Shown piece by piece: positions 36,921 through 46,433 of a stretch of DNA of 64,000 nt. How positions within the stretch are numbered: position 1 is the first letter of the stretch; every line of letters begins with the position of its first letter. The notes under the pieces are model-generated. The model made no database searches. It was not told the origin of the DNA and worked only from the letters and a program-made list of their open reading frames with translations. A program made the translations under genes and the position numbers. Source of the stretch: Iodobacter fluviatilis (lineage in GTDB: Bacteria > Pseudomonadota > Gammaproteobacteria > Burkholderiales > Chitinibacteraceae); assembly GCF_900451195.1 (NCBI RefSeq), contig NZ_UGHR01000001.1, positions 1,550,001-1,614,000 on the forward strand, written 5' to 3'.

Positions 36921-39836
36921 ATGTTTAATCTCTTTTCAGATCCGGCTAAAGAAGAAGCAAGCAGAAAGCAGATTCTCAGTTTGCAGGATGAAGTGCAAGA
37001 ATTAAGAGCTAGAGCCATGAAGGCTGAGCTGGCATTTGACCCTCTCAAAGAAGAAGCGTCTAAAAAACAAGTTTTAAGCCTGCAGGAGGAATTGCAGGAA
37101 TTTAAAGCTAAAACGAATGCAATTGAAAAATCACAGGCGGTGATTGAATTTGATTTAAATGGAAAAGTTTTAACGGCCAATGATAATTTTTTAAATTGTA
37201 TGGGCTATCGGCTAAGTGAAATAAAAGATCAGCACCATAGTATGTTTGTTGATCCTGTTCAGAGACAGTCTTCAGAATATATTTCTTTTTGGGATAAGTT
37301 GCGGCGGGGTGATTTTGATTCGGGTGTTTATAAGCGAATCAGCAAAAGTGGGAAAACAGTATGGATTCAGGCCAGCTATAATCCTGTATTTGATGCAAAT
37401 GGAAAACCATACAAAGTTATTAAATTTGCTACTGATATGACGCAAGCCGTTGAAAGTGCAAATTTAAAATCTGCCTTAGATGTTGCATCAACCAATGTCA
37501 TGATGGCAGATGAGAATTATAATATTATTTATACCAATGGCTCTATGGAGACCATGCTCAGTAAAGCTGAGAGTGATATTCGCAAAGATTTACCTGCTTT
37601 TTCTGCCACTAAAGTATTGGGTAGCAATATTGATGTGTTTCATAAAAGCCCGGCATTTCAGCGTAATATGCTGGCCGGCTTAAGCGCCGTACATGAAACA
37701 CAATTGGAATTAGGGGGCAGAACGTTCAGACTTTTAGTTACGCCTGTTTTTTCTGCAAGCAGGGCAAGAATAGGGACCGTTGTAGAATGGCAGGATAGAA
37801 CAGAATCGCTGGCTATGGCGAATAAGGCCAGCCTGCTTGCGGCCAGCAATTCACGGATTAAGTCTGCTTTGGATAGCGTGACTTCTAATGTGATGATTGC
37901 AGATAACGATAGAAATATTATTTATACAAATAATGCTGTGGTGGATATGCTTTCTGCGGCAGAGGCGGATATTCGCAAAGAGCTGCCACAATTTAGCGCA
38001 AGACAGGTGCAGGCTGGCGGGGTAAATGTTGATATATTCCATAAAAATCCGGCGCATCAAAAAGATATGCTGGCTAATTTACGTGGTGTATATAAAACAC
38101 GGATTGTTGTTGGCGGACGCACATTTGGCTTAATTGCCTCTCCGGTACTTGATGAAGAAAATATCCGTTTGGGCACGGTAGTGGAATGGCAGGATCTGTC
38201 TGCTGAATTGCAGGCCCAAGCCGCAGAAGATAAACGTCAGGAAATTGAGCGCAGAATTGGTGCAGATAATAGCCGGATTAAAGCGGCACTGGATGGATGT
38301 ACCACCAATGTCATGATCGCTAATAATGAGCGTGAAATTATTTATATGAATAAGTCGGTCAGCTCTATGCTGAGCGCAGCACAAAATGAATTGCGAAAAG
38401 TATTGCCCCAGTTTGATGTCAGTAAATTGATTGGCCAGAATGTGGATGTATTCCATAAAAATCCGGCACATCAGCGCGATATGCTTGCTAATTTACGCTC
38501 TACCTATACCACTGAAATAGTGGTGGGTGGACATACCTTTAAATTAGTCGCTAATCCGGTTCATGATGAGCATGGTGTTCGCCAAGGAACGGTTGTGGAG
38601 TGGCTGGATCGGACTGCGGAAGTTGCCGTTGAGTCAGAAATTGCGGGCATTGTAGAGGCTGCTGCTGTACATGGTGATTTCTCTAAACGGGCCTCAATGG
38701 AAGGTAAGGAAGGCTTTACCCTCAAGCTGTGCGAGGGCATGAATCAGCTGATGTCGTCTAATGAAAAGGGGCTTGCGGATGTGGTGCGGGTATTGGGAGC
38801 ACTGGCCCGCGGCGATCTGTCTGAAACGATTAATGATGATTACAAAGGCACCTTGGGGCAATTAAAGGATGATTGCAATTTAACCGGTGAGCGTTTATCT
38901 GAAATTGTCATGCAAATTAAAGATTCAGTTGGCCTGATTAATACGGCATCGAAGGAAATTGCCGCAGGTAATAACAATCTGTCCAGCCGTACAGAGCAAC
39001 AGGCCGCCAGCCTTGAAGAAACCGCCTCCAGCATGGAAGAGCTGACGGGCACGGTGAAACAAAATGCTGAAAACGCCAGACAAGCTAATCAGCTGGCTAT
39101 TGGCGCATCAGATATCGCGGTTAAAGGTGGAGGGGTTGTTGAGCAAGTCGTTTCTACGATGTCTGAGATTAATAACAGCGCCAAAAAGATTGTCGATATT
39201 ATTTCTGTGATTGATGGCATTGCCTTCCAGACCAATATTCTGGCCCTGAACGCTGCGGTTGAAGCGGCAAGGGCGGGCGAGCAGGGCAGGGGCTTTGCTG
39301 TTGTGGCCAGCGAGGTACGTAATCTGGCGCAACGTTCTGCCGCAGCAGCCAAGGAAATTAAATCGCTGATTGGCGATTCGGTTGTGAAGGTGGAATCGGG
39401 TTCACGTTTGGTGGATGAAGCGGGGCGCACCATGCAAGAGGTGGTGACGGCTGTTCGCCGCGTAACCGATATCATGAGTGAAATTTCCGCAGCCAGTGCA
39501 GAGCAAAGCTCGGGTATTGAGCAGGTTAATCAGGCTGTGGTGCAGATGGACGAAAACACTCAGCAAAATGCTGCGCTGGTTGAAGAGGCCGCTGCTGCTG
39601 CAGAGAGCCTTGAAGAGCAGGCGGGCAGCCTAGCTGACGCCATCGCGGTGTTTAAAGTGGGGGCGGCTTATCAGCATGCAGGAGTCGCCACGAAACAGCT
39701 GGCTGCGCCGCGTAGTAGTGCACCAGTGGCGCGCACTCCTCAGATCAGCCGCACATCAGCACCGCAAAAGTCAGGCAGTACCGGTAAGAAATTGCCAGGG
39801 CCTACTGCGGATGATGGTGATTGGGAAGAGTTTTAA
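36921..39836 (+). CDS. Cytosolic PAS4 chemoreceptor with triplicated PAS unit and CheR tether
   Basis: 971 residues and no membrane helix. N-terminus: a duplicated coiled-coil unit (DPAKEEAS at residue 7, DPLKEEAS at 40; 33-residue period). PAS-1 of Aer/BdlA style spans about 70-175. Three near-identical PAS units follow, starting near residues 181, 310 and 450, each with NVM(I/M)A(D/N), II(Y)xN, DVFHK(N/S)PA and the motif GTVVEWxD at the end. A HAMP-like linker (about 575-670), a methyl-accepting domain with core [19 protein letters not shown], and a C-terminal DDGDWEEF, whose WEEF matches the xWxxF CheR/CheB docking pentapeptide. Likely a redox or energy sensor; no haem or flavin residue was tested. 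Ends 288 bp before cheR. Confidence 0.9.
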   Translation: MFNLFSDPAKEEASRKQILSLQDEVQELRARAMKAELAFDPLKEEASKKQVLSLQEELQEFKAKTNAIEKSQAVIEFDLNGKVLTANDNFLNCMGYRLSEIKDQHHSMFVDPVQRQSSEYISFWDKLRRGDFDSGVYKRISKSGKTVWIQASYNPVFDANGKPYKVIKFATDMTQAVESANLKSALDVASTNVMMADENYNIIYTNGSMETMLSKAESDIRKDLPAFSATKVLGSNIDVFHKSPAFQRNMLAGLSAVHETQLELGGRTFRLLVTPVFSASRARIGTVVEWQDRTESLAMANKASLLAASNSRIKSALDSVTSNVMIADNDRNIIYTNNAVVDMLSAAEADIRKELPQFSARQVQAGGVNVDIFHKNPAHQKDMLANLRGVYKTRIVVGGRTFGLIASPVLDEENIRLGTVVEWQDLSAELQAQAAEDKRQEIERRIGADNSRIKAALDGCTTNVMIANNEREIIYMNKSVSSMLSAAQNELRKVLPQFDVSKLIGQNVDVFHKNPAHQRDMLANLRSTYTTEIVVGGHTFKLVANPVHDEHGVRQGTVVEWLDRTAEVAVESEIAGIVEAAAVHGDFSKRASMEGKEGFTLKLCEGMNQLMSSNEKGLADVVRVLGALARGDLSETINDDYKGTLGQLKDDCNLTGERLSEIVMQIKDSVGLINTASKEIAAGNNNLSSRTEQQAASLEETASSMEELTGTVKQNAENARQANQLAIGASDIAVKGGGVVEQVVSTMSEINNSAKKIVDIISVIDGIAFQTNILALNAAVEAARAGEQGRGFAVVASEVRNLAQRSAAAAKEIKSLIGDSVVKVESGSRLVDEAGRTMQEVVTAVRRVTDIMSEISAASAEQSSGIEQVNQAVVQMDENTQQNAALVEEAAAAAESLEEQAGSLADAIAVFKVGAAYQHAGVATKQLAAPRSSAPVARTPQISRTSAPQKSGSTGKKLPGPTADDGDWEEF

Positions 39837-40003
39837 TCTGACTTAACTTGGAGGCTTCAGGGCTTGAATAAAGCCTGCGAGGGGCACGGTTTGAGGCAGG
39901 TTTCACGGGTTTTTTAAGGCGAATCGTTCGCTGCGAAAATGTGTGAAATCTGGCTTTATCCGGCGGGGCCTTAAGCGGCATTAAGCCCGGAAGTCTTTCG
40001 GAG

Positions 40004-40030
40004 GGCAGATTATGCAGATCTGCCTTTTTT
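40004..40030 (+). terminator. Rho-independent terminator after the PAS chemoreceptor
   Basis: GGCAGAT (40004-40010) pairs with ATCTGCC (40018-40024) around a 7-base loop, followed by six T. It separates the receptor gene from cheR. Confidence 0.88.
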
Positions 40031-40124
40031 AATTCAGCCATTCAGGCCCTAGTATCGTGCCCTGATACAAGAAAGTACAAATGGCCGGCTGTAAATCCTG
40101 TCGCGATAAAATGAGTTTGCCAAT

Positions 40125-40979
40125 ATGAGCAATGAGCGAGAGCAAGATTTTATATTTACCGATGCTGATTTTCGCCGGGTTGTGAATATCATTTATGCCC
40201 GGGCGGGAATACGCTTAAATGAAAGTAAGCAATCCATGGTATACAGCCGTTTAGCACGGCGTTTAAGAGCGCTTAATTTAGAAAAATTTAGTGATTACTT
40301 GAATTTTCTAGAGGCAGAACCAAAGCATGAAGAATGGCAACAATTTACCAATGCTTTGACAACTAATTTAACTTTTTTTTTCAGAGAAAAGCATCATTTT
40401 GAAATGCTTTCTGATCAGTTGCATAAATTACATGGCCCGGTGCGCATCTGGTGCTCTGCATCGAGCACCGGCGAAGAGCCGTATTCTTTGGCAATGACCG
40501 CAGTAGAGGCTTATGGCAGGCTCAGGCCTGAGGTAGAGATTATTGCATCTGATTTAGATACCCATGTATTGTCTAAAGCAAAAAATGGCATATATTCAAT
40601 GGATAAATTAGATAAAGTTTCCCCTGAAAGATGCAAAACTTTCTTTCTGAAAGGCAAGGGTGAAAACATCGGGCAGGCAAGGGTCAGAAAAGAATTAAGA
40701 GAAATGATTGAATTTAAACAAATTAATTTATTGGCGCATTCATGGCCTTTAACACCTTATTTTGATGCAATTTTTTGCAGAAATGTCATGATTTATTTTG
40801 ATCAGGCAACCCAGCGGGTCATGCTTGAAAAAATGGGCAGGCTATTAAAACCGAATGGCTTATTGTATGTGGGCCATTCAGAAAACCTGCATCATATGTC
40901 CGAGTGGTTTCACTCCTGCGGTAAAACGGTTTATCGGCTTACCGATAAAGCCATTCATGAGTGGGGGTTGTCAAAATGA
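40125..40979 (+). CDS. cheR: Chemotaxis protein methyltransferase CheR
   Basis: 284 residues. CheR methylates glutamates of receptors with SAM. It has the N-terminal helical domain (SRLARRLRALN), the SAM pocket IWCSASSTGEEPYSLAMT, the DLDTHVLSKA loop, the FCRNVMIYFD motif and the beta-subdomain that can hold the xWxxF tether. The ATG at 40125 lacks a clear ribosome site. The stop overlaps the cheD start (ATGA). The only CheR here, so it must serve both CheA systems. Confidence 0.95.
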   Translation: MSNEREQDFIFTDADFRRVVNIIYARAGIRLNESKQSMVYSRLARRLRALNLEKFSDYLNFLEAEPKHEEWQQFTNALTTNLTFFFREKHHFEMLSDQLHKLHGPVRIWCSASSTGEEPYSLAMTAVEAYGRLRPEVEIIASDLDTHVLSKAKNGIYSMDKLDKVSPERCKTFFLKGKGENIGQARVRKELREMIEFKQINLLAHSWPLTPYFDAIFCRNVMIYFDQATQRVMLEKMGRLLKPNGLLYVGHSENLHHMSEWFHSCGKTVYRLTDKAIHEWGLSK

Positions 40980-41584
40980 GTAAGGGCTATGAGGAGGTAT
41001 TGGCACCCACTCTTTACTTTGATAAAAGTTTTGATATTGATGCTGCAAAGCTTTTGCCGGGTGAATATTATGTAACCGGGCGGAATATGCTTCTGGTAAC
41101 CGTGCTGGGTTCATGTGTGGCCGCGTGCATTCGGGACAGAAAAACAGGCGTGGGCGGCATGAATCACTTTATGCTACCAGAGGCTGCCGACGAGGCAACG
41201 GCGATGGCGGGTTTGGCAACACGCTATGGCACTTATGCTATGGAAATGCTGATTAACCAAATTATGAAAATGGGTGGATCTAAAAGCTCATTAGAAGCAA
41301 AGGTATTTGGCGGCGGCAATGTATTGAGGGGTTTTACTGTATCAAATATTGGACAGAAAAATGTTGATTTTGTCCGCTCATTTCTGGATTTGGAAAGAAT
41401 ACCCGTTGTATCAGAAGATTTGTTGGATATATTTCCGCGTAAAGTTTATTTTTTTCCACAAACAGGACGGGTATTGGTTAAAAAATTAAAAGCCGTACAT
41501 AACAATACAATTGTTGAACGGGAAAAAGATTACAGCTCAAGATTGCAATATGCCAAGCAGGGTGGAGATGTTGATTTGTTTTAA
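40976..41584 (+). CDS. cheD: Chemoreceptor glutamine deamidase CheD
   Basis: 202 residues from ATG 40976, which overlaps the cheR stop; GTG 40961 is rejected. CheD deamidates glutamines in chemoreceptors and can modulate CheC. Conserved catalytic residues are in VLGSCVAACI (Cys) and GGMNHFMLPE (His). The last residues are GGDVDLF, nearly the same as the end of the short chemoreceptor in this locus (GDIDLF). Confidence 0.93.
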   Translation: MSKGYEEVLAPTLYFDKSFDIDAAKLLPGEYYVTGRNMLLVTVLGSCVAACIRDRKTGVGGMNHFMLPEAADEATAMAGLATRYGTYAMEMLINQIMKMGGSKSSLEAKVFGGGNVLRGFTVSNIGQKNVDFVRSFLDLERIPVVSEDLLDIFPRKVYFFPQTGRVLVKKLKAVHNNTIVEREKDYSSRLQYAKQGGDVDLF

Positions 41585-41600
41585 TTGCGGAAAATAAATC

Positions 41601-42683
41601 ATGAAAAAAAAGGTCCGGGTGATTGTCATTGATGATTCCGCTTTAATGAGGAATCTGCTTACAGAAATTATTAATGAAACACCTGATTTGGAGTGTGTGG
41701 CCACAGCACCTGATCCGATTATTGCAAGAGAAAAAATTCGCGAGCTTAATCCCGATGTCATTACGCTTGATATCGAAATGCCTAAAATGGATGGGCTGGA
41801 ATTTCTTGAAAGGCTGATGCGGCTTAAACCCACGCCGGTGATTATGATATCCTCTTTAACTGAACAGGGTTCAGAAGCGGCTCTCCGCGCCTTAGAATTG
41901 GGGGCGGTTGATATTATTGCTAAGCCAAAATTGGATATTGTGCGTGGGATTCAAGGATATGCCGATGATATTCGGGAAAAAATACGTTGCGCAGCGGGGG
42001 CAAAAGTGAAGCCAATGTTCAGCAGCAATGTCATGCCAAATAATTCGGCGGATGTGGTTCTTCCAAAAGTGTCCAGGCCGATTTTAAAAACTGAAAAACT
42101 GATTATCGTTGGTGCGTCAACGGGGGGCACTGAGGCGCTTAAAGAGTTCTTAGTGCCGATGCCGCCGGATGCACCGGCCATTCTGATTGCCCAGCATATG
42201 CCAGAGATGTTTACCAAGTCTTTTGCTAACAGGCTTAATACCCTGTGCAGTATTACGGTTAAAGAAGCCGAGCATGGTGAGCGGGTATTGCCAGGGCATG
42301 CCTATATTGCGCCGGGACATTCCCATCTTTTATTGGGTGTATCTGGCGCGAATTATGTTTGCCACCTGTCGCAAGGAGAAACCGTAAACCGCCATCGCCC
42401 TTCTGTTGATGTGCTGTTCAGATCTGTTGCTAATCTGGCGGGGAAAAACGCGATAGGCGTGATTCTGACGGGTATGGGAAAAGATGGCGCGGCAGGGATG
42501 CTGGAGATGAAGCAGGCAGGGGCCTATAACTATGCTCAGGATGAAGCTTCCTGTGTGGTGTTTGGTATGCCCAAAGAAGCAATTGCGCTGGGTGGTGTGC
42601 ATGAAGTGCTGCCACTGAAAGAAATCTCTGGCCGGGTGCTGGCTTTTCTAACCCTGCACGGCGGGCGTAATGTACGAATTTGA
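41601..42683 (+). CDS. cheB: Chemotaxis methylesterase/glutaminase CheB
   Basis: 360 residues: receiver (1-120, phospho-Asp57 in [12 protein letters not shown]), a linker, then the methylesterase (about 165-350). The catalytic triad is visible as [12 protein letters not shown] (Ser), LIAQHMPEM (His) and [12 protein letters not shown] (Asp). CheB removes methyl groups set by CheR, giving adaptation. Start ATG 41601, 16 bp after cheD. Its stop is 14 bp before the FlrC-type gene start. Confidence 0.95.
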   Translation: MKKKVRVIVIDDSALMRNLLTEIINETPDLECVATAPDPIIAREKIRELNPDVITLDIEMPKMDGLEFLERLMRLKPTPVIMISSLTEQGSEAALRALELGAVDIIAKPKLDIVRGIQGYADDIREKIRCAAGAKVKPMFSSNVMPNNSADVVLPKVSRPILKTEKLIIVGASTGGTEALKEFLVPMPPDAPAILIAQHMPEMFTKSFANRLNTLCSITVKEAEHGERVLPGHAYIAPGHSHLLLGVSGANYVCHLSQGETVNRHRPSVDVLFRSVANLAGKNAIGVILTGMGKDGAAGMLEMKQAGAYNYAQDEASCVVFGMPKEAIALGGVHEVLPLKEISGRVLAFLTLHGGRNVRI

Positions 42684-42697
42684 AAGTGATATGCCAG

Positions 42698-44056
42698 ATG
42701 AATTTAGCAATATTAATTGTTGAAGATGATGATAGTTTAAGAGAAGCGCTGGCGGACACGCTGGAATTGGGCGGCTACTCGGTGCTTGTGGCTGAAGATG
42801 GCGGGGATGCGCTGCAGGTTCTGGCAAACCATCGTGTGGGGCTTGTGCTCTCTGATGTGCAAATGCAGCCGATGGATGGCGAAAGGTTGTTGCAGGAAAT
42901 TAAGCTGCTTTACCCTTATTTGCCTGTCATATTAATGACGGCCTATGGGGTGATCGAAAAAGCGGTTGCCGCATTACATTCCGGTGCATGTCATTATCTC
43001 CCCAAGCCGTTTGAGCCCGATCGCTTATTGCAGGAAGTAGCAAAATACATGCTGCCGGACAGCGATGATGAAGAGGTGATTGCGGAAGATCCGGCCATGC
43101 TCAGTCTTTTAGATATGGCAAGGCGTGTTGCGCTTTCTGATGCCTCGGTCATGATTACGGGTGAATCGGGCACAGGGAAGGAAGTGCTGGCGCAATTTTT
43201 ACATCGCAATAGTGGCAGGGCGGCCCGTCCATTTGTGGCCATTAATTGTGCGGCCATTCCTGAACAACTCTTAGAATCAACGTTGTTTGGCCATGAAAAA
43301 GGCTCGTTTACTGGCGCTGCAAATCAGCATCTGGGGAAATTTGAGCAGGCCAATGGTGGCACATTATTGCTTGATGAGATTTCAGAAATGCCTCTGGCTT
43401 TGCAGGCCAAATTACTGCGTGTGCTGCAAGAGCGGGAAGTTGAAAGGGTAGGCGGCAATAAGCCGGTGCAAATTGATATTCGCGTGCTGGCTACGTCGAA
43501 TCGGGATATGAAGCTGGAAGTTGCTGCTGGGCGTTTTCGTGAAGATTTGTTTTATCGTCTGAATGTTTTTCCTTTGCAGCTGCCCAGTCTTCGTGAGCGC
43601 AGCGATGATATTTTGCCGCTGGCTAAAGCGATGCTTGCAAGGCATGCGGCAAGGCAAAAACGGCGTGTGCCGGTGTTGTCGTGCGCGGCAGAGGCCGCAT
43701 TGCTTGCTAATGGCTGGGAAGGCAATATCCGTGAATTAGATAATGTGATGCAGCGGGCGCTTATTCTGGCTCCTGGTGATGAAATTGCTGCTGAACATCT
43801 TTATTTGCCGCAAACCGCCATTGTTAAGGCGGCAAATATTGCCGCTCAACCGGGTTTGCCCGATGTTTTGCCGCAGGCCGATGCACCGGCTGTCGTAAGT
43901 GATATCAAAGAGCTGGAGAAAAGACATATATTGGAAACACTCAAGTCGCTTGGTGGTGCGCGTAAATCAACCGCAGAAAAGCTGGGTATGAGTGAAAGAA
44001 CACTACGTTATAAATTACAGCAGTATCGTGAACAAAACCCGGATTTATCCATTTGA
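42698..44056 (+). CDS. flrC: Sigma-54-dependent response regulator, FlrC/FleR type
   Basis: About 452 residues from ATG 42698; a TTG start at 42680 overlapping cheB is rejected. Receiver with phospho-Asp53 (LVLSDVQMQPMDG). AAA+ domain with Walker A GESGTGKE, the sigma-54 contact loop GSFTGA (residues 202-207, instead of the usual GAFTGA), Walker B GGTLLLDEI and RLNVFPLQLPSLRER. Factor-of-inversion-like HTH at the C-terminus (GARKSTAEKLGMSERTLRYKL). It very probably controls fliE onward; the sigma-54-like promoter lies 94 bp downstream of its stop. Its likely kinase is the FlrB-type protein at 28886. Confidence 0.9.
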   Translation: MNLAILIVEDDDSLREALADTLELGGYSVLVAEDGGDALQVLANHRVGLVLSDVQMQPMDGERLLQEIKLLYPYLPVILMTAYGVIEKAVAALHSGACHYLPKPFEPDRLLQEVAKYMLPDSDDEEVIAEDPAMLSLLDMARRVALSDASVMITGESGTGKEVLAQFLHRNSGRAARPFVAINCAAIPEQLLESTLFGHEKGSFTGAANQHLGKFEQANGGTLLLDEISEMPLALQAKLLRVLQEREVERVGGNKPVQIDIRVLATSNRDMKLEVAAGRFREDLFYRLNVFPLQLPSLRERSDDILPLAKAMLARHAARQKRRVPVLSCAAEAALLANGWEGNIRELDNVMQRALILAPGDEIAAEHLYLPQTAIVKAANIAAQPGLPDVLPQADAPAVVSDIKELEKRHILETLKSLGGARKSTAEKLGMSERTLRYKLQQYREQNPDLSI

Positions 44057-44149
44057 GTTGCAGGTGGCTCAGGAATTGCTTGCAGTAGCTTAGTCAGAGC
44101 ACCTACAATTTCAAAACAGGGCATTAGTCCGTTGTTGCCGCTGCCATTT

Positions 44150-44165
44150 TGGCTTTATTAATGCT
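44150..44165 (+). promoter_or_regulatory. Candidate sigma-54 promoter of fliE
   Basis: TGGCTTTATTAATGCT resembles the -24/-12 consensus TGGCACG-N4-TTGCW: the GG and GC pairs have the correct spacing, with mismatches in ACG and in the first T of TTGC. It lies 46 bp before the fliE ATG and just after the sigma-54 activator gene. Confidence 0.5.
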
Positions 44166-44210
44166 AATGGCCGGATCAATTGATTAACTGCTTAAAAGGG
44201 GATATAAGTC

Positions 44211-44534
44211 ATGAGCGTGCAAGGAATCGATCAGGTTCTTGGCGAATTAAAAGCAATGTCTGCACTCGCGGGAGGGCAGGCCGCAAACCAGACGCAGCCT
44301 GTTGCGGGCGCGCCTGACTTTGCGTCAATGCTTAAGTCTTCTTTGGATCAGGTAAACCAGGTACAGCAAGACGCTCAGGCGCAACAGCTTGCGTTTCAGT
44401 CCGGTGCGCCAGAAGCCAATCTGCAAGATGTAATGGTATCCTTGCAAAAAGCCAGCCTTTCTTTCCAAACGATGGTGCAGGTACGCAATAAGCTGGTCAG
44501 TGCTTATCAGGAAGTCATGAGTATGCAGGTCTGA
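44211..44534 (+). CDS. fliE: Flagellar hook-basal body protein FliE
   Basis: 107 residues. FliE links the MS ring to the proximal rod and is an early export substrate. The conserved C-terminal half VMVSLQKASLSFQTMVQVRNKLVSAYQEVMSMQ is the FliE signature. RBS AAAGGGG precedes the ATG. First gene of fliEFGHIJ. Confidence 0.94.
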   Translation: MSVQGIDQVLGELKAMSALAGGQAANQTQPVAGAPDFASMLKSSLDQVNQVQQDAQAQQLAFQSGAPEANLQDVMVSLQKASLSFQTMVQVRNKLVSAYQEVMSMQV

Positions 44535-44648
44535 TGCCCCGGCTCTGTCCGGAGCCCCAGCTAGCCTGAGTATTTCGTGAAAGCATTGCTGAAATATTTA
44601 GACTAGAATTTAGACAGGCTCATCAAAGCCTGCATGGGATTTCGACGT

Positions 44649-46373
44649 ATGGCAGAGGTAAGTGCAGCGGCAGATAATAATCTGATTACAGCAAGAGGCT
44701 TCGGTGTAGCGCGTGAGCGCTTCGCTGCGTTGTCTTCTGGGCGAAAGATCGGCCTGATGGTTGCTGTGGCGGCTGTAATTGCATTAATTGTGGGCAATAT
44801 GCTGTGGTCAAAAGAGCCTGCCTATCGCATTTTGTTTACCAATATTCCAGATAAAGATGGCGGTGCCATCGTTCAATCTCTGCAGCAAATGAATGTGCCC
44901 TATAAGCTTGATCCGGGTGGCACTATTTCTGTGGCAGCCGATAAGATATATGACGTTAGATTAAAGCTTGCAGCTCAGGGATTGCCTAAATCGGGTAATG
45001 CAGGCTTTGAATTACTCGATAATCAAAAATTTGGTGTTTCACAATTTGCCGAGCAGGTGAATTATCAGCGTGCTATTGAAGGTGAATTAGCCCGCTCAAT
45101 TGAAACGGTTGCATCCGTTAGTAAAGCGCGCGTGCATTTGGCGATGCCCAAACAAACTGTGTTTTTACGGGATCAGCAAAAGCCAACGGCATCCGTAATG
45201 CTTACGCTTCACCCGGGCCGCATTTTAGATGGCGGGCAGGTGGCAGGGATTATTCATTTAGTATCGTCCAGCGTGCCTGAGCTGCCGATTAAAAACGTTA
45301 CGATTGTGGATCAGGATGGTAATTTATTATCTAAATTGCCTGAAATGAGCCAAAACAACTTAGACCCACGGCAATTGCTTTATGTGCAGCATGTGGAAAA
45401 AGGCTTTGTTGAGCGTGTTGAAACCATTCTTGCTCCGCTGGTGGGCAAGGAAAACGTTAAAGCCGAAGTAACTGCACAAATTGATTTTGCTGAGGTAGAG
45501 CAAACATCAGAATCCTTTAAGCCTAATTCACCCCCGAACAGCTCGGCGATGCGCAGCCAGCAAACGCTCGATTTACAAGGTAAATCCAGTAATGAATCGG
45601 CGGGGGGGGTACCAGGGGCATTATCAAACCAGCCCCCGGGCGCAGCTGCGGCCCCTATTACAGCACCGACAGCTTCGGGAGCTTCTGAAGCGGGCGTTAC
45701 GGGCTCGGCCAATAGCCGCAAAGAAGCGACCATTAATTATGAAGTTGATAAAACCATTCAGCATGTAAAGCAGCAGGTAGGTGGGGTAAAACGGCTGTCT
45801 GCTGCGGTAGTGCTTAATTATAAACCGGGTAAGGATAAATCCGGAAAGATGACTTATCTGCCGTTCAGCCCGCAAGAAATGACTCAGATAAATAATCTGG
45901 TGCGCGAAGCGATAGGGTACAACAAGGAGCGTGGTGATTCGGTGAATGTGGTGAATGCCGCATTTGCAGATTCCTTGCCTTTGGAAGAAAAGAAAATACA
46001 GGATAAAGCGCTGGCGTATATTCAGACCAATGCCACAGATGTGGGTAAATTGGCGCTGATTGCCATTGTTGTTCTTTATTTATTGTTCTTTGTGCTGCGG
46101 CCATTGATGAAAGATATGGCCAAAACGCGCGAAGAAGCACGAATTCAGGAGCTGGATTTTGGCGAAACACTTGGGCCTGATGGTGAGAAGCTGAAGGCCG
46201 ACGAGCAGACGCCCGAAGAAGACGAAAATCAAAATCGCATGGCCGCCTTTGCCGAGCTGTTGCAACAGGCTAAAGAGCTGGCAAAAGATGATCCACGTAT
46301 GGTGGCGACTATCTTGCGCGAGTGGATGCTGAATGCCGATGATAAGAGCGGCGATCCGAATAAAAAGGCGTAG
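44649..46373 (+). CDS. fliF: Flagellar MS-ring protein FliF
   Basis: About 574 residues from ATG 44649; a start at 44634 is also open. FliF forms the inner-membrane MS ring. Two transmembrane segments (about 36-54 and 465-485 of the protein, the latter LALIAIVVLYLLFFVLRPLM) enclose a large periplasmic region with the conserved ring motif (GNAGFELLDNQKFGVSQFAEQVNYQRA). The C-terminal cytosolic tail (FAELLQQAKELAKDDPRMVATILREWM) binds FliG. A Ser/Pro/Ala-rich loop (about 300-365) is the usual insertion of unknown structure. Length is typical. Confidence 0.95.
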   Translation: MAEVSAAADNNLITARGFGVARERFAALSSGRKIGLMVAVAAVIALIVGNMLWSKEPAYRILFTNIPDKDGGAIVQSLQQMNVPYKLDPGGTISVAADKIYDVRLKLAAQGLPKSGNAGFELLDNQKFGVSQFAEQVNYQRAIEGELARSIETVASVSKARVHLAMPKQTVFLRDQQKPTASVMLTLHPGRILDGGQVAGIIHLVSSSVPELPIKNVTIVDQDGNLLSKLPEMSQNNLDPRQLLYVQHVEKGFVERVETILAPLVGKENVKAEVTAQIDFAEVEQTSESFKPNSPPNSSAMRSQQTLDLQGKSSNESAGGVPGALSNQPPGAAAAPITAPTASGASEAGVTGSANSRKEATINYEVDKTIQHVKQQVGGVKRLSAAVVLNYKPGKDKSGKMTYLPFSPQEMTQINNLVREAIGYNKERGDSVNVVNAAFADSLPLEEKKIQDKALAYIQTNATDVGKLALIAIVVLYLLFFVLRPLMKDMAKTREEARIQELDFGETLGPDGEKLKADEQTPEEDENQNRMAAFAELLQQAKELAKDDPRMVATILREWMLNADDKSGDPNKKA

Positions 46374-46433
46374 AGCATAAACTGCAGTAAAGCAGCCGTA
46401 TATTGATATTAAAAGCGCCTTGAGGAGCAAACC

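Noticed and set aside
39888..39910. Sigma-54-like GGGCACGG upstream of cheR
   Set aside because: The GG and GC pairs are not 10 bp apart, so it does not fit.
42680..42697. TTG start of the FlrC-type gene overlapping cheB
   Set aside because: ATG 42698 begins exactly at the receiver domain; the extension is not typical.
44541..44556. Terminator between fliE and fliF
   Set aside because: Only a 5-bp stem and no T-tract.
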